Source of the DNA: Pantoea alhagi | GTDB taxonomy: Bacteria; Pseudomonadota; Gammaproteobacteria; Enterobacterales; Enterobacteriaceae | Reading direction: 5' to 3' | Length of the DNA: 64,000 nucleotides | Assembly: GCF_002101395.1 (NCBI RefSeq) | Contig: NZ_CP019706.1 | Coordinates: 3,224,001-3,288,000 of the forward strand | In this document: one piece after another, positions 7,504 through 16,868 of the stretch | Layout of the letters: each line of letters begins with the position of its first letter | Position numbering within the stretch: position 1 is the first letter of the stretch | Translations under genes and position numbers: made by a program | The notes under the pieces: generated by a model | What the model saw: only the letters and a program-made list of their open reading frames with translations | Told to the model about the DNA's origin: nothing | The model's database searches: none

Positions 7504-8135
7504 CTTACATTCACATAGATACCGGACGTCACGTTGTCCGTCAGGCGCACTACATGATAAATAACCTGTTTATTATGCGTTTTGATTTTACGCTTAATGT
7601 TGCCTTTGTGGGATGAAACCGTCTTGGCTTTAATTTGCATCTTGTCAGAGATTTGAATGGTATCGTGCCCGGACATCCACATTTTAAGCATATTTGATTC
7701 GGTCTGGCTGAGCGTCAATGGATTCGCATCAATGCCAGCAGAGGCGCGTGTGTTGGCGCTAACCTTTTTCTGTAAATAGCTGCTTAATAACTTATCCAGC
7801 GTGGCGGACTTTACCGATTTTGATGTAATAATCAGGTTCTTACGAACGTAGAGATATTCCTCAAAATGGATATTGGCAATCGCCATAAAGATTAGAAATA
7901 ACGTATCAGGATGCTGCAGAATAATATTGCGAATACGTTCGCTGGAATCGGCTTCATGAATGAAGCATTCTTCGTTAATAAAGACAACGCCAGGTTTTAG
8001 CTGTTGGCATTTAATTTGTAGCTGCTCAATATCGTTAACGGATGAGATATTTTTCTTTTTAATCCCTTTTGTAGCCATGTAATCCATTAATCCCAGACGT
8101 GTGTAGCTGCATGAATCCATAATAATCGTTGGCAT
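7500..8135 (-). CDS. rcsA: RcsA, auxiliary regulator of capsule synthesis
   Basis: RcsA is an unstable LuxR-type activator that pairs with RcsB to switch on capsule (colanic acid or stewartan/amylovoran-type) genes and to repress motility. The C-terminal helix-turn-helix is nearly identical to E. coli RcsA (KAKTVSSHKGNIKRKIKTHNK and VRLTDNV). The N-terminal PxxVFINEDCFI-type block is also present. I chose MPTIIMD as the start because GAGGG lies eight bases upstream and E. coli starts there; a longer frame (from 8153) lacks a site. Length 211 is close to the usual 207. Confidence 0.95.
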   Translation of the reverse strand: MPTIIMDSCSYTRLGLMDYMATKGIKKKNISSVNDIEQLQIKCQQLKPGVVFINEECFIHEADSSERIRNIILQHPDTLFLIFMAIANIHFEEYLYVRKNLIITSKSVKSATLDKLLSSYLQKKVSANTRASAGIDANPLTLSQTESNMLKMWMSGHDTIQISDKMQIKAKTVSSHKGNIKRKIKTHNKQVIYHVVRLTDNVTSGIYVNVR

Positions 8136-8784
8136 GATAGCGACCCTCACCAATTTGTTATCCGTTAAATCAACGATGAATACGCGTTTGCGGTACGGGA
8201 AAGATTTCTATTAACAATCTTGTAATTTTACTCAGCTGTGCTGAATCCGAAACGGAGCAGTGCCGAGGTCATCTTTCGTCCTTGTATCTACAGCAGATTT
8301 TGCGCAGGGCAGCATAAATGACTGCCTCTAAGCGCAGCAGAACGCAAACAGCATCTTGTCAGAATGACAAACTGCCCCGGTTGGCGTCTGATGCAACTTT
8401 TGAGAACGCTTACACTATCGCGCACAACTAAGATAATCCTGATAGGACAAATCTTAAAATGATTTGTTTCGCGAATGTGTAGCAAACTCGGGAGCCGAGA
8501 CAATGCCGTAAAAATCCATTTTAGACAAGAAAAAAACGCAGAAAAATTTTTCCTTTCGAAAACATCCATTTGCGTATTCCGCCCAAGGCTGACCTGACAT
8601 AAAACTCGTTGCGAAGTCCGTTTTAAAATACGCGATGCGTAATTTAATGCGAATAATTTTCATCGCTTTAAAGTATTTATCAGATTTTCCTTAGTGAAAT
8701 TCTGGTAAAAATGGTTCGAAAAGTACGCAGAAACATTGTGTGTGCTTAAGTATTCATAAGCGTCAACTTAAGAGATGTTGGAGA
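8136..8784. other. Long rcsA upstream region
   Basis: About 650 bases between rcsA and fliR hold no convincing gene; the small frames here lack ribosome sites and family likeness. The stretch is A+T-rich, as expected for an H-NS-silenced rcsA promoter, and it contains an Rcs-box-like sequence. Confidence 0.6.
8429..8442. promoter_or_regulatory. Rcs-box-like site upstream of rcsA
   Basis: TAAGATAATCCTGA fits the RcsB-type consensus KMRGAWTMWYCTGM at 13 of 14 positions and partly fits the RcsAB box. rcsA is known to be autoactivated through such a box in related species. Distance to the start codon is about 290 bases. Confidence 0.5.
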
Positions 8785-9570
8785 TTAGTTTTGCGGCATT
8801 TCAGAAAGTATGTCAGAAAGTAAATCAAACACTTCACTAAACAGGTGCTCACAAAAGGGGGCGAGGAGTGGCATAAGTATGCCAATTGTTAAAATTCCGA
8901 TCGATAAGGTTATAGGAAAGCCAATAGCGAAAACGGATAGCTGAGGTGCAACACGATTTAACAAACCCAGGGCCAGGTTAATCGTGAGCAATAAAATGAT
9001 AAGCGGTAGCGCCAGTCGCATACCGTTGAGAAAGATTAACCCGCCCGCTTTAGCAAGCGCCAGGAATGCATTGGCATTAAGTGGATCTCCACCAATCGGC
9101 AATGTATGAAAACTGTCCGCCAGCAGCGAGATTAACCACAGATGCCCGTTGAAGGTGAGAAACAGCAACATCGCCAGCATATCCAGGAAGCGTGCCAGCA
9201 CTGGCATATTCAGTCGACTGCCCGGATCAAAGAAGGTGGCGAATGAGAGCCCCATCTGTAATCCGATGAGTTCACCCGCCATGCGAACTGCGGCAAAAGC
9301 GAACTGCATAGTGAAACCTAAAGCGATGCCAATCAAAATTTGCTGAATTAATAGCCAAAAACCGCCTACTGAAAACAGCGTTACATTAGCTGGCGGCAAC
9401 TGCGGTGCCAGAATCCAGGTAATCATGACCGCCAGACCGATTTTGACCTTTTTACTAACGGCGCGTTCACTGAAAATGGGTGCCGTACTGAACAGGGCCA
9501 GCAAACGCACCAGCGGCCAGAAAAACTGGCCGACCCAGAGCATCAGTTGGTTGCTGTCCAGCGTTAACAT
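8785..9570 (-). CDS. fliR: FliR, flagellar export gate protein
   Basis: FliR is part of the FliPQR export gate inside the MS ring. The 261-residue protein has six or more membrane segments and normal family length. The motif GLQMGLSFATFFDP near residue 105 is typical. Last gene of the fliLMNOPQR series, directly upstream of rcsA as in E. coli. Confidence 0.96.
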   Translation of the reverse strand: MLTLDSNQLMLWVGQFFWPLVRLLALFSTAPIFSERAVSKKVKIGLAVMITWILAPQLPPANVTLFSVGGFWLLIQQILIGIALGFTMQFAFAAVRMAGELIGLQMGLSFATFFDPGSRLNMPVLARFLDMLAMLLFLTFNGHLWLISLLADSFHTLPIGGDPLNANAFLALAKAGGLIFLNGMRLALPLIILLLTINLALGLLNRVAPQLSVFAIGFPITLSIGILTIGILMPLLAPFCEHLFSEVFDLLSDILSEMPQN

Positions 9571-9612
9571 AGGTGCGGTCTCTTAAAGGTCGGGCGGAGA
9601 AGAGCGGGTCGG

Positions 9613-9882
9613 TTAGCCGATCATATAGGGCAGGTTGCTGAACAGCGTGCGGATATAGTCCAGCAGCAGGTTTAGCATCCAGGGGCCCGCCACTACTACA
9701 GTAGCGGCTACGGATAAAATTTTGGGAATAAAAGAGAGCGTCTGCTCGTTGACCTGGGTCGCCGCCTGCAACAGGCTAATAATCAGACCGCTGATCAGTG
9801 CAGCCAGCAGCAGCGGGGCCGCCACCATCAGGGCGATTTTCATTGCGTCGTGGCCAAGGACCATTACCGATTCTGGGGACAT
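9613..9882 (-). CDS. fliQ: FliQ, flagellar export gate protein
   Basis: The 89-residue protein has two membrane hairpin helices and the family sequences ALISGLIISLLQAATQVNEQTLSFIPK in the middle. Four or more copies assemble with FliP and FliR. Normal length. Confidence 0.96.
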   Translation of the reverse strand: MSPESVMVLGHDAMKIALMVAAPLLLAALISGLIISLLQAATQVNEQTLSFIPKILSVAATVVVAGPWMLNLLLDYIRTLFSNLPYMIG

Positions 9883-9896
9883 GATTGCTCCGGGTA

Positions 9897-10631
9897 TCAG
9901 GAATAAAAGCTCTGCGCCAGCGACCCAACCAGCAACTGCCAGCCGTCAACCAACACAAATAGCATCAGCTTAAATGGCAGGGCAATCGTTGCCGGCGGTA
10001 CCATCATCATCCCCAGCGCCATTAACACGCTGGCAATGACCAAATCGATAATCAAAAAAGGAATAAACACCGTAAAGCCAATCTGAAAGGCGGTTTTCAG
10101 CTCGCTGGTAACATAAGCTGGCAGCAGAATACGCATCGGCACCGCTTCCGGCCCGACGATGGGCGGGGTGTTCGCCAGACGGGCAAACAGCGCGAGATCC
10201 GCTTCACGCGTCTGACGCAGCATGAACTCACGCAGCGGCTGTGCGCCTTTGTCTATCGCCACTTCCATCGAGATTTTGTTCTGACTAAACGGCAGGTAGG
10301 CGTCCTGATAAATCTTATCGAACACCGGCGCCATGATAAAAAAGGTCAGGAACAGCGACAGACCCAGCAGCACCTGGTTCGGTGGCGCAGAAGGCGTACC
10401 CAGCGCGTTACGCAGCAGGCCGAACACGATGATGATGCGCGTAAAGCTGGTCATCATCAGTAAAATGGCTGGCAAAAAGGTCAGCGAGGTAATAAAAACC
10501 AGCGTCTGCACCGGCAAAGACCAACTCTGACCGCCATTCGGCAGCGGCTGAGTAACCAGACCAGGCAATTGAGCATGCACCTCCGGCGTTAACAACAGCA
10601 ACGGCAGGAGGGGAAGCAGACGACGAATCAT
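9897..10631 (-). CDS. fliP: FliP, flagellar export gate protein
   Basis: The 244-residue protein begins with a cleavable signal peptide (MIRRLLPLLPLLLLTPEVHA) and carries the family signatures TSFTRIIIVFGLLRNALGTP near residue 60 and the C-terminal MGMMMVPPATIALPFK. It forms the pentameric core of the export gate. Its start overlaps the end of fliO by four bases, so translation is probably coupled. Confidence 0.97.
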   Translation of the reverse strand: MIRRLLPLLPLLLLTPEVHAQLPGLVTQPLPNGGQSWSLPVQTLVFITSLTFLPAILLMMTSFTRIIIVFGLLRNALGTPSAPPNQVLLGLSLFLTFFIMAPVFDKIYQDAYLPFSQNKISMEVAIDKGAQPLREFMLRQTREADLALFARLANTPPIVGPEAVPMRILLPAYVTSELKTAFQIGFTVFIPFLIIDLVIASVLMALGMMMVPPATIALPFKLMLFVLVDGWQLLVGSLAQSFYS

Positions 10632-11032
10632 TGTGGTTTTCCGGGACGTTTCACTAACGTCTGTAAAAGCTGACGGAAGTCAGGTGCCGCCTGGGCGGGC
10701 GGCGCATCCTGTTGTTCGGGATCTTTAGGCGGCAGCGTATGCAGATGAGTAATCTGCTGCGCCGTCACGCCCAACACCAGGCGGGCATCTTCTACTTCGA
10801 CAATCACCACGCGCTCGCGCTGACCAACCTGTACGCTGGCGCTGATTTTCAGCGCCTGCGGGCCGCCAAGGCGTTTCGGCGTAAAGCCAAGACGCCGGGC
10901 CAGCCAGGCGAAGACGAGGATCAGTAAGACGATCCCTGCCAGTACGCTACTGACCTGCGTTAATGCCGAGCCGGTCGAAAAGGCGGGCTGTGGTGCTTGC
11001 TGAGTCGTTGCCTGCTGGGTGCTGTTGCTCAT
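10628..11032 (-). CDS. fliO: FliO, export gate assembly protein
   Basis: FliO assists assembly of the FliP ring. The protein has one membrane segment (about residues 29-46) and a cytoplasmic domain with the SVQVGQRERVVIVEVED motif. The proline/glutamine-rich tail is variable in the family. Tight spacing to fliN and overlap with fliP support the operon. Confidence 0.93.
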   Translation of the reverse strand: MSNSTQQATTQQAPQPAFSTGSALTQVSSVLAGIVLLILVFAWLARRLGFTPKRLGGPQALKISASVQVGQRERVVIVEVEDARLVLGVTAQQITHLHTLPPKDPEQQDAPPAQAAPDFRQLLQTLVKRPGKPQ

Positions 11033-11034
11033 TA

Positions 11035-11448
11035 TTAGCGGCTCAGGCGGCGCATGCGTTCAGACGGGGTGATGATGTCAGTGATACGGACACCATACTT
11101 ATCGTTCACGACCACAACTTCACCCTGTGCAATCAGGTAACCGTTAATCAGAATATCCAGCGGCTCACCGGCAAGACCTTCCAGCGCGACCACGGAACCC
11201 TGCGCCAGACGCAGCAGCTCTTTGATCGTCATTTTGGTGCGGCCCAGTTCAACGGTAAGTTTGACCGGAATATCCATGATCAGATCGATATCCTGCAGCG
11301 AACCGCCGACATCTTTACTGTCCAGTGATTTGAACACGCTCTCGGTGGATGACGACGCGCTGTCGGTCGAGGCTTGTTCACTCATGGCCTCTGCCCACAG
11401 ATCGTCCGCAGAAATGCTGTCATCGGACGTGTTTTTGCTGTCACTCAT
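11035..11448 (-). CDS. fliN: FliN, flagellar switch/C-ring protein
   Basis: FliN builds the bottom of the C ring with FliM and docks FliH. The SpoA domain VKLTVELGRTxMTIKELLRLxQGSVV and the end ITPSERMRRLSR match E. coli. The start MSDSKNT overlaps the end of fliM by eight bases; a start five codons earlier is less likely by homology. Length 137, as in E. coli. Confidence 0.97.
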   Translation of the reverse strand: MSDSKNTSDDSISADDLWAEAMSEQASTDSASSSTESVFKSLDSKDVGGSLQDIDLIMDIPVKLTVELGRTKMTIKELLRLAQGSVVALEGLAGEPLDILINGYLIAQGEVVVVNDKYGVRITDIITPSERMRRLSR

Positions 11449-12448
11449 CGGGCTGTTCCTCATTCAGCGAATTCAATATCGGATTAATCAAGTGTTCTAC
11501 ACGCAGCGCGTATTGTCCATTCAGGGTGCCATACTGGCTGGTTAGCACCGGCACGCCATCAACATGCGCGATAATGCGATCCGGTTTTTCAATCGGTAGT
11601 ACATCACCGGGCTTCAGCTGCAGGATGCGCGACAAACGCAGAGAGACGTCGGCAAAATTTGCAATCAGCTCCAGCTCGGAATGCTGCACCTGCTTCACCA
11701 GCGTATCGCGCCAGTTTCTGTCTTCCTGCCGCGAGTTTTCCAGCGGCGGGTTAACCAGCAGTTCACGCAGCGGCTCGATCATGCTGAAGGGGATACAGAT
11801 ATTGAATTCCCCTACTAGGTTGCCGATCTCCACCTGAAACGGCGTGGTCACAACAATGTCGTTCGGTGACGTAGTGATGTTGGTAAATTTTACCTGCATC
11901 TCCGAACGCACATATTCAACATCCAGCGGATAGATTGCTTTCCATGCATCACTGTAGCCTTCCAGCGCCAGCTTCAGCATGCGGCGGATCACGCGCTGTT
12001 CCGTATGGGTAAATTCGCGTCCTTCAACTTTAGTCGGGAAGCGCCCATCGCCACCAAAAAGGTTATCCACCGCAATGAATACCAGGCTGGGCGAGAAAAC
12101 GAACAGCGCTGTGCCGCGCAGCGGCTTCAGGTGGATCAGGTTCAGGTTGGTCGGCACCGGCAGGTTACGGGCAAATTCATGGTACGGCTGAATTTTAATC
12201 GCCCCAACACTGATATCCGGACTACGACGCAACAGGTTAAACAGTCCCATACGGAACTGGCGCGCAAAACGCTCGTTGATAATCTCCAGCGCCTGCATGC
12301 GCTCGCGCACCACGCGACGCTGGGTATTAGGATCGTACGGGCGAATATTGTCATCGCCGATACTCTTATTCTTATCATCTTCCGCGCTTTCACTGTCGCC
12401 ATTGAGAAGCGCGTCAATCTCAGCCTGTGAAAGAATGCTATCGCCCAT
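11441..12448 (-). CDS. fliM: FliM, flagellar switch protein
   Basis: The N-terminal CheY-P binding helix LSQAEIDALLNG is intact at residues 5-16. The CheC-like middle domain and the C-terminal SpoA domain follow. Length 335 is normal. CheY-P binding here switches motor rotation. Confidence 0.97.
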   Translation of the reverse strand: MGDSILSQAEIDALLNGDSESAEDDKNKSIGDDNIRPYDPNTQRRVVRERMQALEIINERFARQFRMGLFNLLRRSPDISVGAIKIQPYHEFARNLPVPTNLNLIHLKPLRGTALFVFSPSLVFIAVDNLFGGDGRFPTKVEGREFTHTEQRVIRRMLKLALEGYSDAWKAIYPLDVEYVRSEMQVKFTNITTSPNDIVVTTPFQVEIGNLVGEFNICIPFSMIEPLRELLVNPPLENSRQEDRNWRDTLVKQVQHSELELIANFADVSLRLSRILQLKPGDVLPIEKPDRIIAHVDGVPVLTSQYGTLNGQYALRVEHLINPILNSLNEEQPDE

Positions 12449-12452
12449 TAAC

Positions 12453-12935
12453 TCACCTCAATATGAAGGCGGTAAACAGTACATCGTTTACGACCTGCGG
12501 AGGTTGACCTTTAACCAGCGGCGGTGCCAGCGACTGCTTGATCTGTTCTACCAGTTCCTGCTTACCCTGTTCCGATGCCAGCTTCAATGAATCCTGGCGT
12601 GAGAGCAGCAGCAGCAACCGGCTACGAACTTCAGGCAGATAGTCGTTCATGCGAAGACGCGTTTCCTCATCCGGCAGACGCAGGGTAAAGCCTACGTACA
12701 GCACGCGATCGGGATCGTTATCCGCATTGACCAGGTTAACCGTAAATGTATCAAGAGCATAAAAGACCGGGGCGGCAGGCGGTTCCACTTTCGCGGCAGC
12801 CTGATGTCCGTCGGTTTTATTCATTGTTCGCCACACTACATAGCCTGCCACGCTGCAAGCGGCCAGCGTTACAACCAGTAACACCGGAATCAGGATGGAA
12901 CGTTTGCGGCCTTTAGCTTTCGCGTTATCAGACAT
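12453..12935 (-). CDS. fliL: FliL, flagellar basal-body associated protein
   Basis: FliL is a single-pass inner-membrane protein around the stator. A basic N-terminus and one membrane helix (about residues 15-34) precede a periplasmic domain with FTVNLVNADNDPDRVLYVGF. First gene of the fliLMNOPQR unit; the 132-base gap to fliK should contain its promoter. Confidence 0.95.
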   Translation of the reverse strand: MSDNAKAKGRKRSILIPVLLVVTLAACSVAGYVVWRTMNKTDGHQAAAKVEPPAAPVFYALDTFTVNLVNADNDPDRVLYVGFTLRLPDEETRLRMNDYLPEVRSRLLLLLSRQDSLKLASEQGKQELVEQIKQSLAPPLVKGQPPQVVNDVLFTAFILR

Positions 12936-13067
12936 TTTGCAGATATACCCTGTGAATTATCTGGGGCAGGCCATAGTGGCTAGCCGGAAGTGATTATCGC
13001 GCGTCTCTCGCCGATCAATGGGGGGAAAAGACGCGCCTTTTGCTTTTACCTTTGGCGTTTGTCGCCG

Positions 13068-14312
13068 TCAGGCGAATGTATCTACTGCGCTACTGCCCGC
13101 CGCCCGCGCCTGTAAGGCGGCGGGGACCGCCAGCGGTGTTACTTCATCTTCGCTACCTGATGCCAGCGGAAATCCAGCTTGAGGCTGGTCGCGACGCGGT
13201 TCCTGCTGGCTGCCGAAACTCTGGCTCTGCGGGAAAGCGTCGCTGCTGACGTTGCTTTGCGTCAGGTTGATGCCGCTTTCTGCCAGCGCGGTGCGCAGAT
13301 GGGGCAGGGCGGCTTCCAGCGCAGCGCGTACCTGACTATGGTTTGACACCATACTCAACTGCGCCTGATCGTTATCCAGCTTCAGGCTGATCTGGATCGC
13401 GCCTAAATCGTCCGGATGCAGACGCAGCTCGGCGTTCTGTTGCCCGTTGCGACTGAACATCAGCACCTGCTGGCTTACCGCCTGCTGCCACTCCGGACTG
13501 CCCAGCTGCGCATTAATCTGCGAGGTTACCGGCGTCATTGCCGTTGCCGAAGCGCCAGGGGCGGCGGTTGCGGCGGTTGCGCTATTCATTGCTGCTGACA
13601 GCGCGCTTAGCGTATGCGTCGGCAGATTGTCTTTATTCTCTGTGCCTTCATTCTGACGCGTTTCGTTCATCAGATTCTGGAAGCTGGAAAGCGGAGATTC
13701 CTCCTCGCTACCGGCAGCGGTCGTCGCGGCAGCAGCCAACGGCATACCGCTGCTCAGGCTGCTTTTCTCCGCATCACCATCCGGGGCAACAGACTGTTGC
13801 GCGAGCAGCGCTGCGTTCAGGTTGCCGCTTTGGCTATTGAGAGAGCCGAGGCCACTACCTTCGAGTTTCACGTCATTACTTTTTGCGGCCTGCTGTACCA
13901 GCGGCGTTTGCGGCAGCATGGCAAACAGCGCCTGTAAAGATTGCTGATCGGCAGCGCTTAAACTGTCTCGTTTCAGCTCTTCTTTATCATCGGCGAGTTT
14001 AAGGTTCTCTTTAGCCTTTTCCGGCGTCAGCAGCGCATCAATTGCTTCAGGATTTTGCACTGCGGCCAGCAGCTGGCTCAGCTCGCTTGCCGGTTTTTTT
14101 TCTGCCAGCGCTTTTTGCGCATCAGCGGGCAGCGTGGCTTTTCCATCGCCCTGTTTCGCCAGCGTCAGCAGACGATTGCCGAGCAGCGTCAGGAATGCCT
14201 CCGACAGCTGGCCGGAAGCCGCGCCGTCGCCGCTGACAAGGCCGGTGCCGTTGGTAAGGTCGACACCGCTATCGGCGCTGACGGTATTCACTGATGTTGG
14301 CAACTTAATCAT
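13068..14312 (-). CDS. fliK: FliK, hook-length control protein
   Basis: FliK is secreted and measures hook length. The low-complexity Ala/Gln/Ser-rich N-terminal part is followed by the conserved C-terminal domain containing LRLHPDDLGAIQISLKLDN near residue 300, which acts on FlhB. Length 414 is typical. The start overlaps fliJ by eight bases. Confidence 0.95.
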   Translation of the reverse strand: MIKLPTSVNTVSADSGVDLTNGTGLVSGDGAASGQLSEAFLTLLGNRLLTLAKQGDGKATLPADAQKALAEKKPASELSQLLAAVQNPEAIDALLTPEKAKENLKLADDKEELKRDSLSAADQQSLQALFAMLPQTPLVQQAAKSNDVKLEGSGLGSLNSQSGNLNAALLAQQSVAPDGDAEKSSLSSGMPLAAAATTAAGSEEESPLSSFQNLMNETRQNEGTENKDNLPTHTLSALSAAMNSATAATAAPGASATAMTPVTSQINAQLGSPEWQQAVSQQVLMFSRNGQQNAELRLHPDDLGAIQISLKLDNDQAQLSMVSNHSQVRAALEAALPHLRTALAESGINLTQSNVSSDAFPQSQSFGSQQEPRRDQPQAGFPLASGSEDEVTPLAVPAALQARAAGSSAVDTFA

Positions 14313-14754
14313 TAGCCTTCCTCAAAGATGCCCGTTGGGCATACTCATCCATCCGTTTCTGATCGAGACGGTTTTCCTGTAATAGTTCATTGGCCTGCGA
14401 ACGAGCCTGAAGCGTTTCCCAGGCGTGCAGCCGCTGCTGTTTGTTGCGCCAGACGTCAAGCGCCTGCTCGACTTTCTGCGTACACTGTGTCAGCTGATGA
14501 CGATGCTGTTCGATGGCTTTTTCCAGCGTCTGAATAAACTGGTGATAGTTAGTCCAGCGCGAACTGGCGATGCCGGTCGACATGTTGTTGTTCAGCTTAT
14601 GACGATATTCATCCTGATAGTTGAGCAGCATATTCAACTGCTCATCCGCCTGCTGTTGGGCACGACGCATCGTGCCCAGCCGGATAGCTGCGTCTTCCAC
14701 CTCTTTCTGCGCCAGGTCGCGCAGGGTTTCCATCGCACTGTTGGGTTTAGCCAT
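14305..14754 (-). CDS. fliJ: FliJ, export chaperone escort protein
   Basis: The 149-residue protein is an almost continuous antiparallel coiled coil rich in Gln, Glu and Arg. This matches FliJ, the gamma-like stalk in the FliI ATPase ring. Order between fliI and fliK is conserved. Confidence 0.94.
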   Translation of the reverse strand: MAKPNSAMETLRDLAQKEVEDAAIRLGTMRRAQQQADEQLNMLLNYQDEYRHKLNNNMSTGIASSRWTNYHQFIQTLEKAIEQHRHQLTQCTQKVEQALDVWRNKQQRLHAWETLQARSQANELLQENRLDQKRMDEYAQRASLRKAND

Positions 14755-14799
14755 CGTCAGGTGACCTCATTCCTCGCGTCGGGCCGTGGCCCGACGACA

Positions 14800-16161
14800 T
14801 CAACCAAAAATTGCCTGGAGATGCAGGCAGGCATCGTCATAGCGGCTCTGCTCGAAGATGCCCTGTTGCAAAAAGGATTCCAGCATTGGCCACAGTTTGA
14901 TTGCCTTATCCAGCATTGGATCGCTCCCGGCTGCATAGGCGCCGACGCTAATCAGATCGCGGTTGCGCTGATAGCTGGAGAGCAACTGTTTAAACTGGCG
15001 CACGCGCGCATAGTGCGCTTCATCGATCAGCGCGGTCATCGCACGACTGATTGAGGCTTCGATATCGATAGCCGGATAGTGGCCCGCTTCCGCCAGCCGC
15101 CGCGACAGCACCACGTGGCCGTCAAGAATGGCGCGCGCGGAGTCAGCGATCGGATCCTGCTGGTCATCGCCTTCGGTTAATACGGTATAGAAAGCGGTAA
15201 TCGAACCGCCGCCATCGATGCCGTTCCCGGCGCGTTCTACCAGCGCAGGCAGCTTGGCGAAAACCGAAGGCGGATAGCCTTTAGTCGCCGGCGGCTCGCC
15301 GATTGCCAGCGCAATTTCACGCTGCGCCATGGCATAGCGCGTTAATGAATCCATAATCAACAGCACGTGCTGACCGCGATCGCGGAAATCTTCAGCGATG
15401 CGCGTGGCATAGGCCGCGCCCTGCATACGCAGCAGCGGAGATACATCCGCCGGAGCAGCAATCACCACCGAGCGCGCGCGCCCTTCGGTGCCAAGAATAT
15501 TTTCAATAAAATCTTTAACTTCACGGCCACGCTCGCCAATCAGACCGACCACAATCACATCGGCTTTGGTATAGCGCGCCATCATGCCGAGCAGCACCGA
15601 TTTACCCACGCCGGAACCGGCAAACAGGCCCATACGCTGACCGCGGCCTACCGTCAGCAGCGCATTGATCGCGCGTACGCCGGTATCCAGCACGTCGGTA
15701 ATCGGTGTGCGCTGCAGCGGGTTAAAGGGTGGGGTAATCAAGGGGGCGCGGTAGCCGGTTTCCGGTGCGGGCAGACCGTCCAGCGGACGACCGCTGCCGT
15801 CCAGCACGCGACCGAGCAGCTGAGGACCCAGCATCAGCTGTTTCCCGCTCTGCGCGTTATCGCCACTGACGCGGGCGAATACGCGCGCACCGGGCAAAAT
15901 GCCTTCCACTTCTTCCAGCGGCATCAAAAAGAGTTTCTGACCGTTGAAGCCAACCACTTCGCTTTCAACTTCAGAAACCTGTTTACCGTCATGACGTTCA
16001 ATAACGCAGGTCGCTCCCAGCGGCAACTGCAGGCCGGTCGCCTCCAGTACCAGACCGGTGGCGCGCGTCAGGCGACCATAGCGGCGTACCTCAGGCACTT
16101 CCGCCATGCGTTTTTCAAACGCATCCAGTGAACCCAGCCAGCGTGAAAGACGAGTCGTCAT
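14800..16161 (-). CDS. fliI: FliI, flagellum-specific export ATPase
   Basis: FliI powers flagellar protein export and is related to F1-ATPase beta. Walker A GSGVGKS is near residue 180, and the catalytic GERGREV and Walker B LLIMDSLTRYA follow. It is nearly identical to E. coli FliI in the core. I chose the start MTTRLSRW by homology; it overlaps the end of fliH. Length 453. Confidence 0.97.
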   Translation of the reverse strand: MTTRLSRWLGSLDAFEKRMAEVPEVRRYGRLTRATGLVLEATGLQLPLGATCVIERHDGKQVSEVESEVVGFNGQKLFLMPLEEVEGILPGARVFARVSGDNAQSGKQLMLGPQLLGRVLDGSGRPLDGLPAPETGYRAPLITPPFNPLQRTPITDVLDTGVRAINALLTVGRGQRMGLFAGSGVGKSVLLGMMARYTKADVIVVGLIGERGREVKDFIENILGTEGRARSVVIAAPADVSPLLRMQGAAYATRIAEDFRDRGQHVLLIMDSLTRYAMAQREIALAIGEPPATKGYPPSVFAKLPALVERAGNGIDGGGSITAFYTVLTEGDDQQDPIADSARAILDGHVVLSRRLAEAGHYPAIDIEASISRAMTALIDEAHYARVRQFKQLLSSYQRNRDLISVGAYAAGSDPMLDKAIKLWPMLESFLQQGIFEQSRYDDACLHLQAIFG

Positions 16162-16868
16162 TACAGCTCTCCCGGTGCCGCCAGGCGACACAGTTCATGC
16201 CAGCGTGTCGCCACGCTGGCGTCCAGATCGCCATCTTCCGCGCTCAGTTTGCAGCCGCCCGGATGCAGCGAGCTGTCAGCCAGCAGGCGCCAGCCATGCA
16301 GATCGAGCGTTGGGCCAAGCGTTTGTTCCACGCGCTGCAGATCGTCAGGATGAACCCGCAGCTGCGGCTTGCCACTGAACATAGGTTCCTGCTGGATCAT
16401 CTGCTGAATCTGACGCAGCAGAGCAGAGCCGTCGACTGCCGTCGCCTGGCCGATAACCTGCCGCGCCGCTTCCAGCGCCAGCTGCAGCAGACGTGAGGCG
16501 ATGACGCTGTCCAGCGCTTCCAGCGTATGCTGAAATTCGGTTACCAGCTGCTGCATGCGCGCCTGAACCGGTGCCTGCTGCTGCTGAGCTTCCGCCAGTC
16601 CCTGCTGAAAACCCGCATCAAAACCCGCCTGCCTGCCTTCATTAAAGCCTTTCTGCTGGCCTTCGGCATAGCCTTGCGCATGGGCGTCAAGGCGTGCCTG
16701 GGTCTGCATCTGCTCCAGCTGCGACTGCGGCGAAAAGGCTTCGCTTTCTTCGCTGGTGTCGAAGGCGAAGTCGGGCTCGGCCTGCGGCTCAGCGACAGGC
16801 TGATCAAAACGCGTTAGATCGTCAGGCTGCCAGCGCTGCCACGGACGGGAAGAAAAGGCATCAGACAT
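16161..16868 (-). CDS. fliH: FliH, negative regulator of FliI
   Basis: FliH dimers bind FliI and FliN. A Gln/Glu-rich central helix with repeated G-containing steps (about residues 70-110: AQGYAEGQQKGFNEGRQAGF) is the family glycine repeat. The WQPDDL sequence at the N-terminus is the FliN-docking tryptophan region. The start MSDAF matches E. coli and overlaps fliG by eight bases. Confidence 0.95.
   Translation of the reverse strand: MSDAFSSRPWQRWQPDDLTRFDQPVAEPQAEPDFAFDTSEESEAFSPQSQLEQMQTQARLDAHAQGYAEGQQKGFNEGRQAGFDAGFQQGLAEAQQQQAPVQARMQQLVTEFQHTLEALDSVIASRLLQLALEAARQVIGQATAVDGSALLRQIQQMIQQEPMFSGKPQLRVHPDDLQRVEQTLGPTLDLHGWRLLADSSLHPGGCKLSAEDGDLDASVATRWHELCRLAAPGEL

Noticed and set aside
8288..8663. 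Two small minus-strand frames upstream of rcsA
   Set aside because: They have no ribosome site or family likeness and lie in the A+T-rich rcsA promoter region.
15367..16131. A 254-codon plus-strand open frame opposite fliI
   Set aside because: It has no ribosome site, its composition is that of a shadow frame, and the opposite strand encodes the highly conserved FliI.
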